Shown piece after piece: positions 12,948 to 22,064 of a stretch of DNA of 43,043 bases; positions within the stretch are counted from its first letter, which is position 1, and each line of letters begins with the position of its first letter. Position numbers and translations under genes: made by a program. The notes beneath the pieces were generated by a model. The model saw nothing but the letters and a program-made list of their open reading frames with translations. It was not told where the DNA came from and did no database searches. Source of the stretch: a virus; the IMG/VR virus record IMGVR_UViG_3300043783_000045, positions 1-43,043 of that record. One strand, written 5' to 3'.

Positions 12948-13084
12948 TCATCCCAATGACAAAGGGCACACAGCCGCAGGCCGCCCAGCCTCAGCCATCT
13001 CAGACCGATCTCCTGATGGCACTGGCCATGATGCATAAAGACGGCAGGTTTGCCAAGCCTCAACCCAATCCTAAGGCTGATTGA
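12944..13084 (+). CDS. Gln/Pro-rich microprotein (46 aa)
   Basis: A very short gene fitted exactly between two others: ATGA overlap at the start and TGATG at the end with the portal gene. The product has a Gln/Pro-rich stretch (TQPQAAQPQPSQTD) followed by a short amphipathic helix (LLMALAMMHKDGRF). No family was recognised. Confidence 0.7.
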   Translation: MIIPMTKGTQPQAAQPQPSQTDLLMALAMMHKDGRFAKPQPNPKAD

Positions 13085-14892
13085 TGACCCAATCCTCCGT
13101 TGCCGCAGCCTTCCCCGACCTTGGCCCGAAAGCGGTTAAGGAAGTCGCACGCGCAACGCAGCGTCGAGCCGACTACGCTGACGAACCAGACCAACTCTTC
13201 CGTAAAGCTTCTGAAGGACGAATGATCGGTTTGAGAGTTAATCGTTTTGGATTTTGGGTGCATTGGCGAGAGCTCGGGGACTATATCCTTCCACGAAGGT
13301 ACAAATGGCTGATCACTCCCAACCAAATGAGCCGCGGGTCCCCAATCAATGCCCATATCTTGGACAGCACTGGTTCTATGGCCGCTCGGAATCTCGCCGC
13401 AGGTATGATGATGGGGTGCTCGGACCCTACCAAGCGATGGTTTCGATACAAGATTGGCAGGCTGGATTCGACACTTACTTCTCCAATAAGCCTGTGGCTC
13501 GCTGAGGTTGAGCGCATTATTGGATTGGTTCTTGCTGAATCCAACTTCTACGACTCCCTCGCCATCTTCTACTTCGACCTCGTCGTCTTCGGCACCGCAG
13601 CAATGCTGATCTACGAAGACTTCGATAACGTCATCCGCTGCGTCAACCCATGCCTCGGCGAGTACTACGTCGACAACGACGGAAACCTGAACCCTAACAT
13701 CTTCGCACGTGAGTTCACCTACACTGTGTCCCAAGCCGCTGACGAGTTCGGCGTCGAGAACCTCTCTCCTTCCACCGCTGACCTTTGGGCCGGAGGCAAG
13801 GCCAACCTAACCCGCGAGCTCGTCATCGCGCACATGGTCGAACCGAATAAGGACGGGCGCAAATATGGAATCCCAGAATCTTTCGCCTACCGTGAATGCT
13901 ATTGGGAATGGGGAGGATCAGCGTCGCCGCAAGGAGGCTCTTCTTACTCTCCTGGACTATTACGGAAGCGAGGCTTTCATGAATCGCCAGCGATTGTTAC
14001 GCGCTGGGACCTTGTTTCCAATGACGCTTACGGACGATCTCCGGGAATGGATGCTCTTCCCGATATCAAACAACTTCAGCTAGAAACCAAGCGCCTCTCG
14101 CAGGGGATTGACAAAATGGTCAATCCTCCGATGATCGCTGACGTTCAGCTGAAAAACCAACCAGCATCCCTTCTCCCCGGTGGCGTGACCTACGTCTCCG
14201 GGATGATCTCTCAGGGCAAAACCGGCTTCGCTCCAGTCTACACCGTCAATCCTCAAGTCAAGGAGATGATGGAGCAGTTGGCAGAAGTCCGCGGCCGAAT
14301 AGGGAGCACGTTCTACAATGACCTCTTCAAAGTCATCTCGCAGTTCGAAACCCGCTCTAACGTCACCGCAACCGAAATCGACGCTCGGCGAGCCGAGGCT
14401 ATGCTTATGCTTGGGCCAGTGCTTGAAAGACTTAATCACGAAGGATTTGCAAAAATCCATGACCGAGTTTTCGGAATTGCGTCTCGAGCCGGCATTCTGC
14501 CTCCCGCTCCCGCTGAAGTGCAGGGCCGACACATCAACGTCGAATTCACCTCTATGATCGAGCTCGCGCAAAATGCAAATCAAGCTTCCGGGATTGAACG
14601 CCTATTCAATATGGTGGGAGCGCTTGCCGGGATCGACCCAGCTGCGGTTGATAACGTTGACATTGACTACGGTCTCGATAAGGTATCGTATCTATACAAT
14701 AACGATCCCAAGCTTATTCGTTCGCCAAAGGAGCTAGCTGCGATCCGTGCCCAACGCGCGCGACAAGCTCAGCAAGCTCAACAGGCCGCTCAAGCCGACA
14801 CCGCACAGAAGCTTGCGACCGGTGCGAAGACCCTAAGCGAAGCGCAGCCTGGAGCGGGGTCGTTGCTTACCAAATTGACGGGGGCGGCATGA
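13084..14892 (+). CDS. Portal / head-to-tail connector (602 aa), T7 gp8 type
   Basis: Forms the dodecameric ring at the packaging vertex. The N-terminal half (WRELGDYILPRRYKW, then DSTGSMAARNLAAGMMMG and TKRWFRYKI) matches the bacteriophage head-to-tail connecting family that includes T7 gp8 and podophage portals. The C-terminus is a Gln/Ala-rich helix (RARQAQQAQQAAQAD), as in the barrel or crown of portals. ATG 13084 shares a base with the upstream TGA; a TTG one codon earlier is unlikely. Confidence 0.92.
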   Translation: MTQSSVAAAFPDLGPKAVKEVARATQRRADYADEPDQLFRKASEGRMIGLRVNRFGFWVHWRELGDYILPRRYKWLITPNQMSRGSPINAHILDSTGSMAARNLAAGMMMGCSDPTKRWFRYKIGRLDSTLTSPISLWLAEVERIIGLVLAESNFYDSLAIFYFDLVVFGTAAMLIYEDFDNVIRCVNPCLGEYYVDNDGNLNPNIFAREFTYTVSQAADEFGVENLSPSTADLWAGGKANLTRELVIAHMVEPNKDGRKYGIPESFAYRECYWEWGGSASPQGGSSYSPGLLRKRGFHESPAIVTRWDLVSNDAYGRSPGMDALPDIKQLQLETKRLSQGIDKMVNPPMIADVQLKNQPASLLPGGVTYVSGMISQGKTGFAPVYTVNPQVKEMMEQLAEVRGRIGSTFYNDLFKVISQFETRSNVTATEIDARRAEAMLMLGPVLERLNHEGFAKIHDRVFGIASRAGILPPAPAEVQGRHINVEFTSMIELAQNANQASGIERLFNMVGALAGIDPAAVDNVDIDYGLDKVSYLYNNDPKLIRSPKELAAIRAQRARQAQQAQQAAQADTAQKLATGAKTLSEAQPGAGSLLTKLTGAA

Positions 14893-15080
14893 AAACGCCA
14901 AAGAAGTATTGGAAACATGTTGGGCGTTACACTCATCCACCTGAAGGCAAGTGGATTAATGAGTGTATCGTAATCGGTGGTTTAGTTGGAGCGTCGATTG
15001 TATACGAGGCTGAGAATGGTGCTTCAGAGTTTCTGGTGATTAATGGACAGATGTTCGAAGCTATGGTGTGTGATGAATGA
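14889..15080 (+). CDS. Hypothetical protein (63 aa)
   Basis: A small, probably beta-rich protein (YWKHVGRYTHPPEGKWINEC, then a glycine/valine strand). No family was recognised. Linked to the portal gene by an ATGA overlap and to the next gene by an eight-base overlap. Confidence 0.7.
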   Translation: MKTPKKYWKHVGRYTHPPEGKWINECIVIGGLVGASIVYEAENGASEFLVINGQMFEAMVCDE

Positions 15081-15525
15081 ATACAACGCCGCCGACCTCA
15101 AATCCATCCGACGCGCAGCGAAAGCTGCGAAGCAAGCCGAAGCCGATCGTCGGTCCGTGGTATACGCTCTTATGTCTTCTCCAGCTGGCAGGAATTGGAT
15201 GCATGACCGTCTGGTTCGCTGCCATGTATTTTCTACCTCCTTCTCCCTCCACGCACTTTCCATGGCGTACGCCGAAGGAGAACGGAACATCGGATTGCAG
15301 GACCTCAACGATGTTATGCAATTCGCACCCGATCAATACATTCAGATGATGCGTGAAGCCAACGATAGGAACCAAGCAGATGGCCGACGAACAGACGACA
15401 GTGGACACGAGCGGGATAACCCGGAGCGCGGACGGGACGATAGCGGACGGCCAGTCGACTCAGGTGGATCAGTCGAATCAGAATACGACCCAGTCGACGG
15501 AGTCGGGGAAGACGCTCCTAACTGA
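15073..15525 (+). CDS. Bbp19-like head protein (150 aa) with overprinted tail
   Basis: Residues 20-100 (SSPAGRNWMHDRLVRCHVFS, then AYAEGERNIGLQDLNDV and PDQYIQMMREA) match the family of Bordetella phage BPP-1 Bbp19, found beside portal and scaffold genes in many podoviruses; its role is not well defined. After about residue 103 the protein continues as a polar, acidic tail that overlaps the start of the scaffold gene by 146 bases in another frame. ATG 15073 is preferred over 15043, which lies in the upstream gene. Confidence 0.8.
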   Translation: MNEYNAADLKSIRRAAKAAKQAEADRRSVVYALMSSPAGRNWMHDRLVRCHVFSTSFSLHALSMAYAEGERNIGLQDLNDVMQFAPDQYIQMMREANDRNQADGRRTDDSGHERDNPERGRDDSGRPVDSGGSVESEYDPVDGVGEDAPN

Positions 15526-16099
15526 CGTCAAGGAAGAGCCGAAGGTCGACGCTGCGAAGACCGACGATAAGAAGCCCGACTCGACTGCTCCTGAGAAGTA
15601 CGAGGACTACAAACTCCCCGAAGGCATGTCCCTCGACGCTGAAGTCAAGACCAAAGCCGACGCTTTGTTCAAGGGCCTTGGCCTCACTCAAGACCAAGCT
15701 CAATCCGTTGTCAATCTCTACGGTGAGCAGATCGCGAAGGTCGCGAGCGCTCCAGTGGAGGCCTATAAAACCCTGACCTCTGAGTGGAAAACAGAATCCG
15801 AATCCCACCCCGACCTCCGAGGCAAACTCGGACCCGGGAAGGAAATCAACGTCCGGATCGCAAAGGCCCTTGACTCTGTTGGCGATCCGAAACTCGTCTC
15901 GGACTTCAAAGCCCTTATGGACCTCACTGGAGCGGGCAACAACCAAGCCTTCATCCGGGTGCTCGATAAGTTCGCTGCGAAGCTCACCGAAGGTACGCAT
16001 GTTGCAGGTAACGGACCTAGCAAGGACGGTCAATCCGCCCGACCTACGGCCGCTCCCACAGCCGCTGCGGCCATTTGGCCAAGCCTATCAAACCGTTAA
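15380..16099 (+). CDS. Capsid scaffold-like protein (239 aa)
   Basis: An acidic protein with a disordered N-terminus (SGITRSADGTIADGQSTQVD) followed by KYEDYKLPEGMSLD and helices (LFKGLGLTQDQAQSVVNLYG), the usual layout of phage scaffolding or head-assembly proteins. It stands just before the capsid gene, where BPP-1-type phages keep the scaffold. ATG 15380 has AGGA nine bases upstream; 15353 is an alternative. No protease is seen nearby. Confidence 0.8.
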   Translation: MADEQTTVDTSGITRSADGTIADGQSTQVDQSNQNTTQSTESGKTLLTDVKEEPKVDAAKTDDKKPDSTAPEKYEDYKLPEGMSLDAEVKTKADALFKGLGLTQDQAQSVVNLYGEQIAKVASAPVEAYKTLTSEWKTESESHPDLRGKLGPGKEINVRIAKALDSVGDPKLVSDFKALMDLTGAGNNQAFIRVLDKFAAKLTEGTHVAGNGPSKDGQSARPTAAPTAAAAIWPSLSNR

Positions 16100-16122
16100 C
16101 CGCAACATAGGAAACCCTACTC

Positions 16123-17163
16123 ATGGCTACGATTGGTAACGTCGCACTGACATATGCCGATTGGGCCAAGCGTTTGGATGATGGCTACAAAGTAGCACGT
16201 ATCATCGAACTCTTGTCTCAAACGAACGAAATCCTTGAGGACATGATGGTCGTCGAGGGCAACTTGCCCACCGGGCACAAGACCACCGTGCGCACCGGCC
16301 TCCCTCAGGCCACTTGGCGCCTGCTCAACCAAGGTGTTCCGAATGCTAAGTCCACGACCGCGCAGATCGTTGACACTTGCGGAAACCTCGAGACGTATTC
16401 CGTTATCGATAAGGATATCGCAGACCTCAACGGTAACACGGCTGAGTTTCGCCTTTCGGAGGTCAAGGCATTCCTCGAGGGGATGTCTCAGCAAGTGGCG
16501 TCCACGCTGATCTACGGGAACCAGTTTATCAACCCTGAGCGCTTTACCGGATTGGCCCCTCGATTCAGCACGTCGAACACCGCCAATTCACAGACCGCCA
16601 ACAACGTCCTCGTCGGCGGCGGCGCTGCCTCGACCAACACCTCGATCTGGCTGAAGGTTTGGGGCGACGATACCGCCCACGCGACCTTCCCAAAGGGCAA
16701 GATCACTGGCCTTCAGCACCGAGATATGGGTGAGTGGCCAGTCACTGACTCTTCGTCGAACACCTACCAAGCCTATCGGGATCACTTCAAGTGGGAGATC
16801 GGATATGTCCTCAGGGACTGGCGCTACGTCGTTCGCATCGCGAACATCGACATCACCCAACTTACCGGGGTGTCCGCTGCCAACCTCATCAACCTCCTCG
16901 TCCGTGCGATATACAAGCTCCCGACCCAGCCAGTATCAGCTGGTACGATTCAGACTAGCGATACTCCCGAAGTCCGAGCGAACATGGGCCGCTCGGTCAT
17001 CTACTGCAACCGTGTCGTCAGAACCTACCTCGACTTGCAGGCCATGAATAAGACGAATGTCCTGCTGAGAATCGAGGAGTTCGACGGTAAGCCGATCACC
17101 ACTTTCCGCGGCATCCCGGTCCGGACCTGTGACGCAATCTTGAACAATGAGGCCACGATATGA
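16123..17163 (+). CDS. Major capsid protein (346 aa), Bbp17-like
   Basis: Builds the icosahedral head. The start MATIGNVALTYADWAKRLDD, then LLSQTNEILEDMMVVEGN and LPTGHKTTVRTGLPQATWR, matches capsid proteins of the BPP-1 Bbp17 family. Length and position, between scaffold and cement genes, agree. AGGAAA lies upstream of ATG 16123. Three cysteines are present, unlike the even counts of the secreted cassette that follows. Confidence 0.92.
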   Translation: MATIGNVALTYADWAKRLDDGYKVARIIELLSQTNEILEDMMVVEGNLPTGHKTTVRTGLPQATWRLLNQGVPNAKSTTAQIVDTCGNLETYSVIDKDIADLNGNTAEFRLSEVKAFLEGMSQQVASTLIYGNQFINPERFTGLAPRFSTSNTANSQTANNVLVGGGAASTNTSIWLKVWGDDTAHATFPKGKITGLQHRDMGEWPVTDSSSNTYQAYRDHFKWEIGYVLRDWRYVVRIANIDITQLTGVSAANLINLLVRAIYKLPTQPVSAGTIQTSDTPEVRANMGRSVIYCNRVVRTYLDLQAMNKTNVLLRIEEFDGKPITTFRGIPVRTCDAILNNEATI

Positions 17164-17699
17164 TCCTCGACGCACTACTCCAGTTCGACGCCGCGAACAA
17201 CCTCGCGCAGGTCGCAGGGACGTATAACTCTACGAACGTTCTCGACCTCCATATCATCAACGGCGGCTTGCCGGTCCTCGCCAACCTTCAGGGTGCGCGG
17301 GATATTGGCATCGGCGATGACCCAGCGCTGAAGCTCTTGGTCCTCGTCACTACGACCTTCACCTCCGGTGGTGCAGGGACCCTGCAGGTCAACTTCCAAG
17401 GTGCCACTGACAACGGCTCGGGTGCCCCGGCTACCTTCTCGACCTACTACTCCACTCCAGCCTACGCCCTAGCCACCTTGGTCGCTGGTGCTCGGCTGAT
17501 GGACATGGATGTCCCTCGGCCGCCGGCTGGTGTTGCTGTCCCGCGGTTCTTGCGCCTCACTTACGTCGTGGGCACCGCAACCATGACTGCCGGTATCGTT
17601 GAATCCCTGATCGTCCTCGATCGCCACGATCAGATGTACCAGTCCACCTCCAACGCGGTCCTAGGTGGTTACCCGGCCGGCATTACGGTGGCGAACTAA
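17160..17699 (+). CDS. Capsid cement/decoration protein (179 aa), Bbp16-like
   Basis: MILDALLQFDAANNLAQVAG with a beta-sandwich body (TSGGAGTLQVNFQGATD, RFLRLTYVVG) matches the Bbp16-type protein that stabilises the BPP-1 capsid from outside. It has no cysteine and no signal peptide. ATGA overlap with the capsid gene and TAATG with the first secreted gene show that the secreted cassette is in the same operon. Confidence 0.85.
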   Translation: MILDALLQFDAANNLAQVAGTYNSTNVLDLHIINGGLPVLANLQGARDIGIGDDPALKLLVLVTTTFTSGGAGTLQVNFQGATDNGSGAPATFSTYYSTPAYALATLVAGARLMDMDVPRPPAGVAVPRFLRLTYVVGTATMTAGIVESLIVLDRHDQMYQSTSNAVLGGYPAGITVAN

Positions 17700-18352
17700 T
17701 GCGCCGCCTTCTCCTCGCGCTTGCGGCTTCCCTCGCGTTTGCGGGGGCGGCTTCAGCCCAAGTATCCTGCACTGGCGTTAGCGGTGTCAATTCTGTTCCG
17801 CAGATCGGAGTCAACTGCAACCAAGAGCCCACCGTTGCTACCTTTGGTGGTATGGGCTATGGTATCGTCCCCGCTGCTTCCGCAACCGACATTGCTTGCA
17901 TCACCGGCTCAGCTACGAAGGTGGTTCGGGTTCAGCAGGTAAAGGTTTCGGGTACCGCAGGCACTCTGGTTACTCTACCCGTTCTACTAAACAAGCACAC
18001 CATCGCCAACACTGGTGGCACTGCTGCCACTACCACCGCGTTGCCAGTGCCTGTGACCATGGACACCGGCGTTGCAACCACAGCCTCTGCAACCGCAACG
18101 CTGACCGCCTACACCGCCAATCCGACGGTAGACGCATCCGCGCTGCAACTCGATGCGCAGGCTGCGTCCTTCAACACCACCTCCGCTCTCGTCACTGGCT
18201 ACCCAGCCTTCTTCGACTACCGAGAGCGTAGCTTCTCTTCGGCTCCGGTGCTTCGTGGTGTAGCTCAGCAACTTTGCGTGAACCTTGGTGGCATATCTGT
18301 CTCCTCAGGGCTTCTCGCGGTTAGCTTCGTTTGGACGGAGGCTGCACAATGA
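17699..18352 (+). CDS. Secreted decoration-like protein 1 (217 aa)
   Basis: A clear Sec signal peptide (MRRLLLALAASLAFAGAASA, cut before Gln21). The mature part (ATDIACITGSATKVVRVQQV, then ANPTVDASALQLDA and LRGVAQQLCVNLGG) resembles beta-rich phage proteins that I know only without a signal, often annotated as hypothetical or structural. Four cysteines in the mature chain, an even number. TAATG junction with the cement gene. Export into the periplasm or beyond is inferred from the signal. Confidence 0.8.
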   Translation: MRRLLLALAASLAFAGAASAQVSCTGVSGVNSVPQIGVNCNQEPTVATFGGMGYGIVPAASATDIACITGSATKVVRVQQVKVSGTAGTLVTLPVLLNKHTIANTGGTAATTTALPVPVTMDTGVATTASATATLTAYTANPTVDASALQLDAQAASFNTTSALVTGYPAFFDYRERSFSSAPVLRGVAQQLCVNLGGISVSSGLLAVSFVWTEAAQ

Positions 18353-19443
18353 AAAAGCTCCTCCTTCTTTTCGCACTGCTTTTCGAAGCCCAACCCGCAC
18401 TCGCAGTCGACTCCGCAACCCTTGTAGGCAACGTTGCCTACACAATGCTGTCGACCGACTTTCGGATAACTCCGACCGTCGCGCTTACCGCTAACCGAAC
18501 TTGGACCTTGGTTTCAGCCTCCGCAACCTGCGTTGGGCAGACCTGTCCATCCACCACTCTTGACATCATCGACTCTCAAGGTAACGTTGGCGGTGCAAAC
18601 TCTTGCATCGTTATCGCTCCGCAGAGCGGTGAAACCATCAATGGCTCGACTTCCTCGGTTACTTTCTGTGCTACTTACGGTCGAGCTATTCTCTTTCCAA
18701 TGTCTGGGACGAACTGGTTTTACCAATCAGTTGCTCCTGGCCAGCTGCTTGGCACAACCACCAACGACAACGCAACAGCAGGCAATATTGGAGAGGTGAT
18801 AACTACCGGGTTGTGTCCTGGGTCAGCTGCGACCGCCACGGTCACAATCACTATCGCAGCCCCTGGCGTTGTCACTTGGACCGCGCACGGTATCACTGGT
18901 GCCTGTCCGGTTGTGTTTACCACTTCCGGTGCGCTGCCAACTGGTATCACCTCCGGCACAACCTACTATGTGGTTCCGGGATCGGTGACAGCTAACACTT
19001 TCACCATCGCAACCACTGTTGCAAACGCTCTTGCGGGCACCGCAATCACCACCTCTGGCTCACAGTCTGGCACACAGACAGGTACTGGTGGCGTTTCTCT
19101 TTCTACTGGCGCCGCTGCTACCGTAACTGGCCTCGCTCTCACCGCCGGTGATTGGGACTGCCGTGCGGTAAACTCCCACGTCCTCGGTGCGTCAACCTCT
19201 GTCACTGTTCTCGAGGCCTCAATCTCCACCGCCGCAACCACTATGGCTGCGCAAGGCTTGACCTCCTCGAACTATCACCAAGACGCAGCTACGGTTATGG
19301 GTGCTCTTGGACAGGACCTCACGATAGGTCCCTTCCGTATCTCCATGGCCGCAACAACCAACGAATTCCTAGTCGAATCCGATACCTTCACCGTCTCAAC
19401 CGATGTTGGCTTCGGCTCAATGACCTGTCGGAGGGCTCGCTAA
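18349..19443 (+). CDS. Secreted decoration-like protein 2 (364 aa)
   Basis: Signal peptide MKKLLLLFALLFEAQPALA, then a Thr/Ser-rich beta protein. Residues about 165-250 hold a phage surface module with PGVVTWTAHGITG, GTTYYVVPGSVTANTFTIAT and TSGSQSGTQTG; a related PGVVT..AHG module occurs in the nozzle at 28440-31556. The mature chain has eight cysteines. ATG 18349 overlaps the upstream stop (ATGA). The function is unknown; it is probably a surface or fibre-type protein that is exported. Confidence 0.8.
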   Translation: MKKLLLLFALLFEAQPALAVDSATLVGNVAYTMLSTDFRITPTVALTANRTWTLVSASATCVGQTCPSTTLDIIDSQGNVGGANSCIVIAPQSGETINGSTSSVTFCATYGRAILFPMSGTNWFYQSVAPGQLLGTTTNDNATAGNIGEVITTGLCPGSAATATVTITIAAPGVVTWTAHGITGACPVVFTTSGALPTGITSGTTYYVVPGSVTANTFTIATTVANALAGTAITTSGSQSGTQTGTGGVSLSTGAAATVTGLALTAGDWDCRAVNSHVLGASTSVTVLEASISTAATTMAAQGLTSSNYHQDAATVMGALGQDLTIGPFRISMAATTNEFLVESDTFTVSTDVGFGSMTCRRAR

Positions 19444-19844
19444 TGCGTAAGCTTGGGCTGGCGCTTTTTCTTACCCTTCTGGGCTTTGCGCCAGCCCAGG
19501 CTCAGCCTGTGATTCCACTTACACAGGCTTCAATCCCGATAACGATCTCAACTGCTACAACAACGCAGTTGGTTGCGTTAAAAGCTGGGCAGAGTATCTA
19601 CGTTACTTCAATAAGTATCATCGCTGCTGGCACAGGCAACATCCAACTCGTATATGGTACTGGCACCGCCTGTGCAACCGGTCAAGGGAATGTCACTGGT
19701 AACTATAGCCTCACCACTCAAGTTGGCTTCACTCTCGGTAACGGTTCCGGAGTTGTTCTTGTGGTCCCACAAGGTGCTGCCCTTTGCGCTGTCACCTCCG
19801 GTGCCGTTGGTATGCCAGGGAGCTTATCCTATGCGCAGTTTTAA
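19443..19844 (+). CDS. Secreted decoration-like protein 3 (133 aa)
   Basis: Signal peptide MRKLGLALFLTLLGFAPAQA. The mature part (TATTTQLVALKAGQSIYVTS, then IQLVYGTGTACATG and GSLSYAQF) is a small beta sandwich of a type seen in other environmental phage genomes. Two cysteines. TAATG junction with the upstream gene; the end overlaps the next gene by 14 bases. Confidence 0.8.
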   Translation: MRKLGLALFLTLLGFAPAQAQPVIPLTQASIPITISTATTTQLVALKAGQSIYVTSISIIAAGTGNIQLVYGTGTACATGQGNVTGNYSLTTQVGFTLGNGSGVVLVVPQGAALCAVTSGAVGMPGSLSYAQF

Positions 19845-20007
19845 AATCTTGCTCCTACTTCTCCTCGCCGCAAGTGGTCCTGCCTCAGCGCAGCTTACCC
19901 AGACCGGCGCTGGACAAGTTGCTGGAGGCGGTGGTCCTCCACCTACATGTAATGGTGTAATCGACTTCTCCGTTGGCTGCGTTCTACCAATGTTCGGAGG
20001 TCTGTGA
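19831..20007 (+). CDS. Secreted microprotein 4 (58 aa)
   Basis: A signal peptide (MRSFKILLLLLLAASGPASA) takes a third of the protein. The mature 38 residues contain GGGGPPP and the pair TCNGVIDFSVGCVLP, two cysteines ten apart, which could form one disulfide loop. The frame is open upstream, but ATG 19831 begins a perfect signal peptide. Function unknown. Confidence 0.75.
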   Translation: MRSFKILLLLLLAASGPASAQLTQTGAGQVAGGGGPPPTCNGVIDFSVGCVLPMFGGL

Positions 20008-20834
20008 TGCGCAAGATTGCACTAAGGCTTCTTAAGTATCTTTACGTTGGCTTGATCGCAGTCCTTCCGGTCTATGCGATTGCCAATAACTATCAAGCAA
20101 CTTCTGGCAGCGGCATCACATTTGGTTCGATCGTTGTTTCCGCTGTGAACTATGCACAGTTTATGCTTTGCGACTTGACCACACCTACCCAGTGCGCAGC
20201 AGTCTCAGCCGCAGGTGCAGTCAAGGTTGATGGTAGCGCCGTCACTCAGCCAGTAAGCGCGGCATCGCTCCCGCTCCCGACCGGGGCGGCAACCTCAGCC
20301 AATCAATCCTCACAGATCACGCAAGAGACGGCTACGGCTGGGGTTCTTGGCACAACGACAGACACCGCCGCCGCGAACGGTGCTGCCACGGCGACGTTGA
20401 ATGCCGTGGCAAAGGGCATCTTGACGGCGGCACAAGCGCAAATTCCTGCCGGCACGAACATCATCGGCAAAGTCGGCGTCGACCAGACGACGCCAGGAAC
20501 TACTAACAATGTCACGGTAGGTCCAGTAAATTCATCTCCAACAAACTTTTCAGCAACCACAAGCGGAACTCCAAGTACCGCCACTACACTTTTGGCGGCG
20601 AGTTCCACACATCAAAAAATTGTTATAAAGGTGGAAGGCGCGACGGCTGTTTGTTTCTCTCAGTTCGGCACGGCTGTCATAGGCGCGACGGGGACATGGT
20701 GTCTTAAGGGCGCCAGCACTGCTAACGCCGGGGACGGCGGATCATACGTGACGCCAGGAGGGATGACTGAACCTGGCGCAATATCTATGATTAGCACCGG
20801 AACGTCGATTCTCGTTACGGGATGGTGGCAATGA
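20007..20834 (+). CDS. Secreted or membrane-anchored protein 5 (275 aa)
   Basis: A basic-hydrophobic N-terminus (MRKIALRLLKYLYVGLIAVLP, then VYAIA) acts as a signal peptide or anchor. The middle holds LPLPTGAATSANQSSQIT and PAGTNIIGKVGVDQTTPGTT, linker-like motifs common in phage fibre and baseplate proteins. The C-terminal 90 residues (HQKIVIKVEGATAVCFSQFG, WCLKG) look like a beta domain. Four cysteines. ATG 20007 shares a base with the upstream stop; a GTG one codon earlier is possible. Confidence 0.75.
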   Translation: MRKIALRLLKYLYVGLIAVLPVYAIANNYQATSGSGITFGSIVVSAVNYAQFMLCDLTTPTQCAAVSAAGAVKVDGSAVTQPVSAASLPLPTGAATSANQSSQITQETATAGVLGTTTDTAAANGAATATLNAVAKGILTAAQAQIPAGTNIIGKVGVDQTTPGTTNNVTVGPVNSSPTNFSATTSGTPSTATTLLAASSTHQKIVIKVEGATAVCFSQFGTAVIGATGTWCLKGASTANAGDGGSYVTPGGMTEPGAISMISTGTSILVTGWWQ

Positions 20835-21307
20835 GCAAGTTCTTATGCGCTCTGCTGTCATTGTGGCTTGCTGCCGTTCCGGCTTCTGCTCAGTTCGGCG
20901 GCAGCGGGGGCTCAACTACCGTCAACAACACGGCCGCTGGTGCAACGCGCGTCCTCTGCTCGATCCGAGCTGCTAATTTCAACATCACGACGGACCAGGC
21001 CTGCACAATTCCGGCTGGCGTCACGGCCTGGGTTCCTGCTTCGATCATCGCCACAAACTGCTCTGGCACGTTCACGCTGGCGGCTGGTGGCGTGTACCCT
21101 GCGACCAGCAAAGGCGGCACGGCTTTGGTTGCGGCGGCGCAGATCTATACCGCGCTGACCGGCGCTACGGTTGTGCTCGGTCTCACGTTGGCGGCTAACG
21201 TCGCCACGACGAGACAGACCATCAACACGGTTTACCTGTCTCTGACAACCGGAACCGGTAGTGCCGCAACGTGTGATTTCTACGTCATCGGGAGCGATCT
21301 CACATGA
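20831..21307 (+). CDS. Secreted protein 6 (158 aa)
   Basis: Signal peptide MSKFLCALLSLWLAAVPASA, then a glycine stretch (QFGGSGGSTT) and a beta-rich domain (ITTDQACTIPAGVTAWVPAS). Four cysteines in the mature chain. ATGA junctions at both ends. No named family. Confidence 0.8.
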   Translation: MSKFLCALLSLWLAAVPASAQFGGSGGSTTVNNTAAGATRVLCSIRAANFNITTDQACTIPAGVTAWVPASIIATNCSGTFTLAAGGVYPATSKGGTALVAAAQIYTALTGATVVLGLTLAANVATTRQTINTVYLSLTTGTGSAATCDFYVIGSDLT

Positions 21308-22062
21308 TCGCGCGGGTTACTCTTGCGCTGTTCTTGACGGCTTGCCTTGCCGCAGTGGGGTTGAACGCACCTTCGCGTGCGCAGTTCAATGGATGCTCTG
21401 CCGGATTTTGCAATCTATCGGGCGCGGCTGGAGGCGCTGCCGTCGCCGTAGATGTTTGCGGAACGAATACCAGATTGGGGTCGAGCGGAACCTCCTTCAA
21501 TTATACTGGTCTTACGATTACTGGAGGCCTGACGAATAGCGCTGTGGTCGCTGTTTTGGGCTTCAATGTAAGCACCATAACAGGATTGACTGCGACGTGG
21601 AACGGAGTCGCCATGTCGCAGATAGTTACACATAATACAGCGACGGCCGGTGTTGGGCGTGTAGATTTGTGGGGGCTCATTGCGCCGGCATCCGGGAATC
21701 AGACCCTTGCTCTATCGTGGACGGGAAGCTCAAACGTTACTGTTGATGCGTGCTCATGGAGTAATGTAAAACAAACTGGCGGCGCCACGAGCTTTCCCAA
21801 TTCAGCAGGCGCGCAAGGGACAACAGCAACATCTACGATAACGATTACAAGTGCATCAGGTCATGCTGTCATGGCAGGACATGTTGCTGGATCGCCAAGT
21901 CCAACTATTACCGCAGTCAACAATACGCAGGTGTTTATAGATAATGTCTTTAATGTCGCCACCGCAGGTAACCGCGCGGCCGGAAGTGGAAGCGTGACTA
22001 TGACTTCAACTCTATCGTCTGGATTTAATTGGGGCGTTGTTGGGACCGACATTTCGAACTGA
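21304..22062 (+). CDS. Secreted protein 7 (252 aa)
   Basis: Signal peptide of about 27 residues (MIARVTLALFLTACLAAVGL, then NAPSRA). The mature part is a Thr/Ser/Gly-rich beta sandwich (SSVTVDACSW-type strands, ATSTITITSASGHAVMAGHV), a pattern seen in phage and bacterial adhesin-like domains. Four cysteines in the mature chain. ATGA overlap with the upstream gene; the next gene starts two bases after its stop. Confidence 0.75.
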   Translation: MIARVTLALFLTACLAAVGLNAPSRAQFNGCSAGFCNLSGAAGGAAVAVDVCGTNTRLGSSGTSFNYTGLTITGGLTNSAVVAVLGFNVSTITGLTATWNGVAMSQIVTHNTATAGVGRVDLWGLIAPASGNQTLALSWTGSSNVTVDACSWSNVKQTGGATSFPNSAGAQGTTATSTITITSASGHAVMAGHVAGSPSPTITAVNNTQVFIDNVFNVATAGNRAAGSGSVTMTSTLSSGFNWGVVGTDISN

Positions 22063-22064
22063 AA

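Noticed and set aside
15077-15349. 90-aa frame with a hydrophobic segment inside the Bbp19-like gene
   Set aside because: The other frame matches a known head protein family; the hydrophobic stretch is a by-product of the alternative frame.
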